Source: Stutzerimonas sp. S1
GTDB lineage: Bacteria > Pseudomonadota > Gammaproteobacteria > Pseudomonadales > Pseudomonadaceae
Direction: 5' to 3'
Length of the DNA: 64,000 nucleotides
Assembly: GCF_025966695.1 (NCBI RefSeq)
Contig: NZ_JAOEIY010000001.1
Coordinates: 320,474 to 384,473 of the forward strand
Position numbers and translations under genes: made by a program. Within the stretch, counting starts at the first letter, position 1. Every line of letters begins with the position of its first letter. Shown piece after piece: positions 59,547 to 64,000 of this stretch. The notes below the pieces were generated by a model. It was not told the DNA's origin. It searched no databases and worked only from the letters and a program-made list of their open reading frames with translations.

Positions 59547-60620
59547 ATGGCCATGATGAAAGCCGCCGTGTTCGTCGAACCGGGTCGTATCGAACTGCAA
59601 GACAAACGCATTCCCGAGATCGGCCCCAACGATGCCCTGCTGCGCATCACCACCACCACGATCTGCGGCACAGACGTGCACATCCTCAAAGGCGAGTATC
59701 CGGTCGAGCGCGGCCTGACCATCGGCCACGAACCGGTTGGCATCATCGAGAAGCTGGGCAGCAATGTGCAGGGTTATCAGGAAGGCCAGCGGGTCATTGC
59801 TGGTGCCATCTGCCCGAACTTCTCCTCGTATGCCAGCCAGGATGGCCTGTCATCCCAGGATGGCGGCTGCAGCTGCCATGGTTACAAGCCCATGGGCGGC
59901 TGGCGCTTCGGCAACACCATCGACGGCACCCAGGCCGAGTACGTGCTAGTACCTGACGCTCAGGCCAATCTGGCGCCGGTGCCCGACGGGCTGACCGACG
60001 AACAGGTGCTGATGTGTCCGGACATCATGTCCACCGGTTTCGCCGGCGCCGAGGCGGCCAACATCAAGATTGGCGACATCGTGGTGATCTTCGCCCAGGG
60101 GCCGATCGGCCTCTGCGCCACCGCCGGCGCCAAGCTGCGCGGTGCCAGCACCATCATCGCCGTGGACGGCGTCGATGCGCGGCTGGATATCGCGCGGCAG
60201 ATGGGCGCCGACGTTACGCTGAACTTCCGCAATGTCGATGTCGTGGACGAGATCATGAAGCTGACCGGCGGACGCGGGGTTGACGCTTCGATCGAAGCCC
60301 TGGGTTTGCAGTCGACCTTCGAGAGCGCCCTGCGGGTGCTCAAGCCCGGCGGCACGCTATCGAGCCTGGGCGTGTACTCCAGTGACCTGACCATCCCGCT
60401 GGGCGCCTTCCATGCCGGCTTGGGCGACAACAAGATCATTACGTCGCTGTGTCCTGGCGGCAAGGAACGCATGCGCCGGCTGCTGAACGTGGTGGCTTCT
60501 GGGCGGGTCGACCTCAGCCCGCTGGTCACCCACCACTATGCCCTGAGCGATATCGAGTCGGCCTACGACCTGTTCGCTCACCAGCGTGACGGCGTGCTGA
60601 AGGTCGCGATCAAGCCCTGA
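59547..60620 (+). CDS. Zinc-dependent alcohol dehydrogenase (MDR family)
   Basis: A 357-residue cytosolic NAD(P)-dependent dehydrogenase resembling bacterial secondary-alcohol dehydrogenases. Catalytic zinc ligands are visible in TICGTDVHIL (Cys), IGHEPVGI (His, Glu) and CPDIMSTGF (Asp). The cofactor motif is in VVIFAQGPIGLCATAGAKLRG. The four-cysteine structural-zinc loop appears absent, as in the tetrameric Clostridium/Thermoanaerobacter-type enzymes. CGGKERMRRL-like CPGGKERMRRL near the end also fits them. GAGGAGCCACACC precedes the ATG. It lies between fimX and serB, which are adjacent in P. aeruginosa, so it looks like an insertion. Confidence 0.9.
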   Translation: MAMMKAAVFVEPGRIELQDKRIPEIGPNDALLRITTTTICGTDVHILKGEYPVERGLTIGHEPVGIIEKLGSNVQGYQEGQRVIAGAICPNFSSYASQDGLSSQDGGCSCHGYKPMGGWRFGNTIDGTQAEYVLVPDAQANLAPVPDGLTDEQVLMCPDIMSTGFAGAEAANIKIGDIVVIFAQGPIGLCATAGAKLRGASTIIAVDGVDARLDIARQMGADVTLNFRNVDVVDEIMKLTGGRGVDASIEALGLQSTFESALRVLKPGGTLSSLGVYSSDLTIPLGAFHAGLGDNKIITSLCPGGKERMRRLLNVVASGRVDLSPLVTHHYALSDIESAYDLFAHQRDGVLKVAIKP

Positions 60621-60629
60621 CGAAGCCTT

Positions 60630-60660
60630 GCCATGCGGGACGGCAACCGTCCTGCATGGC
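60630..60660. terminator. Long hairpin between convergent adh and serB
   Basis: A 14-bp stem (60630-60643 with 60647-60660, GCCATGCGGGACGG with one G-U pair) around a 3-base loop lies between two converging genes. Neither side has a clear T run, so it may stop both transcripts weakly. Confidence 0.5.
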
Positions 60661-60673
60661 TGGGTCATCGAAG

Positions 60674-61888
60674 TTACTCGGCGCCTTCGCGATCGCGGTA
60701 ACCGAGCAGATAGAGAATGCCATCGAGCCCTAGGGTGGAAATGGCCTGCTTGGCCGACTGTTTGACCAGAGGCTTGGCACGGAACGCCACGCCGAGCCCC
60801 GCAAGTCCGAGCATCGGCAGGTCATTGGCACCGTCGCCAACGGCGATGGTCTGCTCGAGGCACAACCCTTCCTGCTCGGCCAGTTGGCGCAACAGGTCGG
60901 CCTTGCGCTGGGCGTCGACGATCGGCTCGACGGCCACCCCGGTGACCTTGCCGTTCTCGATCTGCAATTCGTTGGCAAATACGTAATCGATGCCGAGCCG
61001 CGCCTGCAGCTGCTTGGCGAAATAGCTGAAACCACCGGAGAGAATCGCCGTCTTGTAACCGAGCCGCTTGAGTTCGGCGAACAGCAGTTCGGCACCCTCG
61101 GTCAGCCGCAGGCTGGCACCGATATCCGCCAAAACTTTTTCCGACAGGCCCTCAAGCAGCGCCAGGCGCTCCTTGAAGCTGGCGCGAAAATCCAGCTCGC
61201 CGCGCATGGCGCGCTCGGTGATTTCCATCACCTGCTCGCCGACGCCGGCAGCCTTGGCCAGCTCGTCGATGACCTCGGCCTCGATCAGTGTCGAGTCCAT
61301 GTCGAACACCGCCAGACGGCGATTGCGGCGGAAGATCGAGTCACGCTGGAAGGCGATGTCGACGTTCAACTCCTGCGCCACGCTGAGGAACTCCGCACGC
61401 AGTGCCGCAGTATCTTCCGGCTCACCACGCACGGAGAACTCGATGCAGCCCTTGCCCAGCTCCTCGGGCATGTCCAGCGGCATACGCCCGGACAGGCGGT
61501 CGATGTGGTCGATGTTCAGGCCGTACTTGGCAGTGATCGAACTCACCCGCTGCAGCTGCTCGGCGGTCACCTTGCGCGTCAGAAGAGTCACAATGTGCCG
61601 CGGCTTGCCCTGGCCGGCCACCCACTGCTGATAGTCGTCTTCGGAGACCGGCGTGAAGCGCACCTGCTGGTCATGCTTGTAGCCCATGAACAGCACATCC
61701 TTGAGCACCGCCGACGCACCCTCGCTATCGGGCAGCTCGACCAGGATGCCGAACGACAGGGTGTCATGGATCACCGCCTGACCGATGTCGAGGATGTTCA
61801 CGCCCCCCTGCGCCAGGACGCCGGTGATGGCCGCTGTCAGCCCGGGACGATCTTCCCCGGTGATGTTGATCAGGACGATTTCGCGCAA
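60674..61888 (-). CDS. serB: Phosphoserine phosphatase with two ACT domains
   Basis: Last step of serine synthesis. The 404-residue protein has two ACT domains (about residues 4-75 and 98-170) that probably sense serine, then a HAD phosphatase domain with nucleophile Asp196 in FDMDSTLIEAEVIDELA, the threonine/serine motif in AILSGGFSYFAK and the acidic motif in VGDGANDLPML. The N-terminal tandem ACT layout is typical of pseudomonads and mycobacteria. It is divergent from the membrane protein gene at 62064. Confidence 0.96.
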   Translation of the reverse strand: MREIVLINITGEDRPGLTAAITGVLAQGGVNILDIGQAVIHDTLSFGILVELPDSEGASAVLKDVLFMGYKHDQQVRFTPVSEDDYQQWVAGQGKPRHIVTLLTRKVTAEQLQRVSSITAKYGLNIDHIDRLSGRMPLDMPEELGKGCIEFSVRGEPEDTAALRAEFLSVAQELNVDIAFQRDSIFRRNRRLAVFDMDSTLIEAEVIDELAKAAGVGEQVMEITERAMRGELDFRASFKERLALLEGLSEKVLADIGASLRLTEGAELLFAELKRLGYKTAILSGGFSYFAKQLQARLGIDYVFANELQIENGKVTGVAVEPIVDAQRKADLLRQLAEQEGLCLEQTIAVGDGANDLPMLGLAGLGVAFRAKPLVKQSAKQAISTLGLDGILYLLGYRDREGAE

Positions 61889-62000
61889 GGCGCAACTCCC
61901 ATGACAAATAAGGCGGGCATTCTACAACAACTGCGCCCACCGAGCCGGTAGCCAGCGATCCGCTACACGGCTGCACTTCGTCCGCTTTGAACATGAGACC

Positions 62001-62029
62001 TTCAGCCGCAATCGCGCTTTCCGTATACT
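62001..62029 (+). promoter_or_regulatory. Probable sigma-70 promoter for the membrane protein gene
   Basis: TATACT at 62024-62029 (5 of 6) lies 17 bases after TTCAGC at 62001-62006 (3 of 6). The start of transcription would be about 30 bases before the GTG at 62064. Confidence 0.5.
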
Positions 62030-62063
62030 GCGCGCCAATTCCCTTCGAGAAGAGCCGAGCTCT

Positions 62064-63587
62064 GTGAACCGGCCCGCACCCCTCAAGCCAGACAATTTCT
62101 TCCTGATGATCTACCGCGCGCTGCGTCAGCATCGCGTGCCGCTGGTGCTGCGCATCGCCAGCCACACGCTGCTGCTGGTGGCACTGGCGCTGATCATCTA
62201 CGCCTGGGTGATCGGCATGCAGTTCAAGCATGCCATGGAGCAGCAGGCCGATGCCCTCGGCCAAAGCCTGGTAACCCAGACTGCCGCCTCTGCCACCGAC
62301 CTGCTGGTGGCCAACGACATCCTCAGTCTCAACGTGCTGCTGAGCAATCTGGTGAAGAACCCGCTGGTCGCTCATGCCGCCATCTACAGTGTGGACAACC
62401 GGGTGCTGGCCGAATCCGGCGCGCGGCCACAGCACAGCCTGCTCGGCGACGACAACGGGCTGTATTCCACACCGATCAGTTTCCAGGAGGTGATCGCCGG
62501 ACACCTGCGCATCAGCCTGGACATGGAGCAATTCCAACAGCCGATGACCATCAGCCTGCAGAGCATGGGGCTGCTCAGCCTGATCCTGCTGGCGCTGGCG
62601 TTGACCTTGAGCATGCGCCTGGGGCGCCAGCTGTCCACGCCGCTGATGCAACTGCGCCTGTGGCTGCGTGACCCGGACGACCCGGCACCCGGCGCCGGCC
62701 GTCAGGACGAGATCGGCGATCTGGCCCGGCAGCTCCAGGCACGCCTGGTACCGGAGAAGCCCGAGCCGGAGATCGATCTCGGCGAGATGCTCGACGATGG
62801 TTATTTCGACCAGGGCGATACCAGCGCCTTTGACGAGACACCTGCGACCAGGCCGTCCGCACCGACCGAACCACGGTTTGCCGAACCGGCACTGTCGCGC
62901 CAGACGCTGCCGGCAGACGACGGGCTTGACGACGGATTCGATCCGTTCGCCCAGGATGACCCGCCACTTGCAGCGCCCTACGTGCCGGTTGTAACGCCAC
63001 CGGCCACGCCAGCGAAGAGTGCGGTGCTGGCCATCCAGCTCGGCGGCCAGGAGCAGCTGCGACGCCTGCCGCGTGAGCGCCTGACCGATCTGCTGCAGCG
63101 CTATCGGGATTGCCTGCAACAGGCCGCGACGCTCTATCAGGCCGAACTGCAGACGCTCAACGACGGCAGTAGCCTGATGCTGTTCCACAGTCAGGACGAC
63201 GAGCAGAACTATCTCACCCATGCCATCTGCTGTGGCGAGCTGATGCGCGCCCTCGGCCATGCGCTGCAGATCGAGGTAGCCGATAGCGGCATAACCTTGC
63301 AACTGCAACTGGGCCTGACCGAAGGCGAAGGACTCTACGAACTCAGCCAGGGCGACCTGCTGCTCAGCGACGCCGCCCAGGCCGCCCTGGCGATGTCGCT
63401 GCACAGCCGCAATCTGCTGCTGGTTGAGCGCAGCATCGGCGAGGATCCACTGATCAAGCAGCGCGCACGCATCCGCCCGATCGCCAGCCCGGAAGGTGCC
63501 TGCTGCGTCGAGCGCCTGCTCGAGCCCTACCCTTCATTGCTGGAGCGGCAGCTGGCCCGCATGCACGAGCTGCGCCAGCGCGGCTGA
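62064..63587 (+). CDS. AhpA/YtjB-like membrane protein with degenerate cyclase-like domain
   Basis: A 507-residue inner-membrane protein. Two membrane helices (about 30-55 and 170-195) flank a periplasmic segment of about 115 residues; this half resembles the AhpA/YtjB (Smp) family. After a HAMP-like stretch comes an acidic, Pro-rich linker (about 230-310), then a C-terminal domain (about 312-495) with the outline of class III nucleotide cyclases: AVLAIQLGG, a helix QRYRDCLQQAATLY, then LQTLNDGSSLMLFHSQ. The metal-binding aspartates are replaced, so catalysis is unlikely. Start is GTG at 62064. Function unknown; a signalling role is inference. Confidence 0.75.
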   Translation: MNRPAPLKPDNFFLMIYRALRQHRVPLVLRIASHTLLLVALALIIYAWVIGMQFKHAMEQQADALGQSLVTQTAASATDLLVANDILSLNVLLSNLVKNPLVAHAAIYSVDNRVLAESGARPQHSLLGDDNGLYSTPISFQEVIAGHLRISLDMEQFQQPMTISLQSMGLLSLILLALALTLSMRLGRQLSTPLMQLRLWLRDPDDPAPGAGRQDEIGDLARQLQARLVPEKPEPEIDLGEMLDDGYFDQGDTSAFDETPATRPSAPTEPRFAEPALSRQTLPADDGLDDGFDPFAQDDPPLAAPYVPVVTPPATPAKSAVLAIQLGGQEQLRRLPRERLTDLLQRYRDCLQQAATLYQAELQTLNDGSSLMLFHSQDDEQNYLTHAICCGELMRALGHALQIEVADSGITLQLQLGLTEGEGLYELSQGDLLLSDAAQAALAMSLHSRNLLLVERSIGEDPLIKQRARIRPIASPEGACCVERLLEPYPSLLERQLARMHELRQRG

Positions 63588-63749
63588 CTACTGCCGCTCG
63601 CCACGCACCTTTCCTAGCGCGCTACGAGCGCCGACCTGCTGCAACTCCAAAGCCGGAAAATGACAGGCAGCCGACTGCGCAGTCGTGAAGAGCAGACGTG
63701 GTGTAGGGAGGGGATCGAGGACCGCGAGCCTTAGCCGGCCCGCGCCTTA

Positions 63750-64000
63750 TCAGAAGCGGAACACTTCCATATCGGTACGGATCGGCTCGATGGCGGGAAT
63801 CCGTGGCATATCCGCTTCGGCGGACTTGTTCTGCGCTTTGGCGGGCTCACGCTTCGGCACTGCCGGCTTGGCGGTCGCCAGCGGTTCGATCTCCGCCGCC
63901 AACATCTCGCTGAGACGTTGTAGCAACACGCTCTGGGCATGCACCTGATCCGCCGTAGAGCCCTGATGCGCCTCCTCCAGGCGAACCAGTCGGCTGCCCT
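63750..64000 (-). CDS. Hypothetical protein, C-terminal part
   Basis: The gene enters from the right edge; 82 codons are visible. They read as a helical, probably coiled-coil segment (SRLVRLEEAHQG, then VLLQRLSEMLAAE) followed by a Pro/Lys/Ala linker and the end RTDMEVFRF. I do not recognise the family. Convergent with the membrane protein gene, with about 160 bases between the stops in which no gene is seen. Confidence 0.55.
   Translation of the reverse strand, partial: GSRLVRLEEAHQGSTADQVHAQSVLLQRLSEMLAAEIEPLATAKPAVPKREPAKAQNKSAEADMPRIPAIEPIRTDMEVFRF

Noticed and set aside
61764-63404. 546-codon minus-strand frame opposite the cyclase-like membrane protein gene
   Set aside because: Gln/Arg/Val-rich antisense translation, overlapping the start of serB; the plus-strand protein has membrane helices and a coherent domain structure.

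Overview
This window is a stretch of bacterial core chromosome from a high-GC gammaproteobacterium, almost certainly a Pseudomonas of the P. stutzeri (Stutzerimonas) type. That placement rests on gene content, on gene order remembered from P. aeruginosa, and on family-level sequence resemblance; no database search was run. Coding density is very high. I see no rRNA, tRNA, CRISPR array, insertion sequence or prophage. Only two gaps exceed 300 bases: 1465-1821, which holds a REP-like palindrome, and 6562-7096.

Layout. 1-3037: end of a GNAT acetyltransferase gene, then the urease accessory genes ureE, ureF, ureG and a HupE/UreJ metal transporter. 3058-9913 (mostly minus): DUF2789 protein, AMP nucleosidase, acetyl-CoA hydrolase/CoA-transferase, an EF-hand calcium-binding protein and an AidB-like acyl-CoA dehydrogenase. 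10060-16359: a LadS-type 7TMR-DISM histidine kinase without a receiver domain, divergent from thiD, thiE, hemL, a membrane protein and a Sel1-repeat protein. 16507-21919 (plus): miaB, phoH-like, ybeY, corC, lnt. 21929-29836: a YdcF-type protein, a zinc-ribbon protein, leuS, lptE, holA, the ribosome-rescue gene arfA (only 52 codons of protein, with a hairpin inside its reading frame), a lytic transglycosylase and a small conserved protein. 30071-41073 (minus): lipA, lipB, ybeD, then the cell-wall elongation cluster dacC, rlpA, mltB-like, rodA, mrdA, followed by rlmH, rsfS, nadD, proA. 41255-47327: a DedA-PAP2 fusion, a LON-domain protein, lrgB/lrgA, a MaoC hydratase, a lipoprotein joining MORN repeats to a caspase-like C13 peptidase, and an NAD(P)-binding protein. 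47426-64000: orn, a membrane methyltransferase, rsgA, motB/motA, an HDOD protein, a rhodanese (rhdA), psd, a PilZ-like protein, fimX, a zinc alcohol dehydrogenase, serB, a membrane protein with a degenerate cyclase-like domain, and the end of a hypothetical gene.

Functional themes are urease maturation, thiamine/heme/lipoate/NAD synthesis, envelope construction (PBP2-RodA-RlpA-DacC, LptE, Lnt, Psd), RNA and ribosome maintenance (MiaB, YbeY, RsgA, RsfS, RlmH, Orn, ArfA), and surface behaviour (LadS-like kinase, MotAB, PilZ-like protein and FimX). The most noteworthy points are the in-frame hairpin of arfA, the receiverless LadS homologue, the MORN-caspase lipoprotein, and the PilZ-like gene directly upstream of fimX. 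I found nothing that I can defend as an entirely new multi-gene system; the best candidates are listed as findings.
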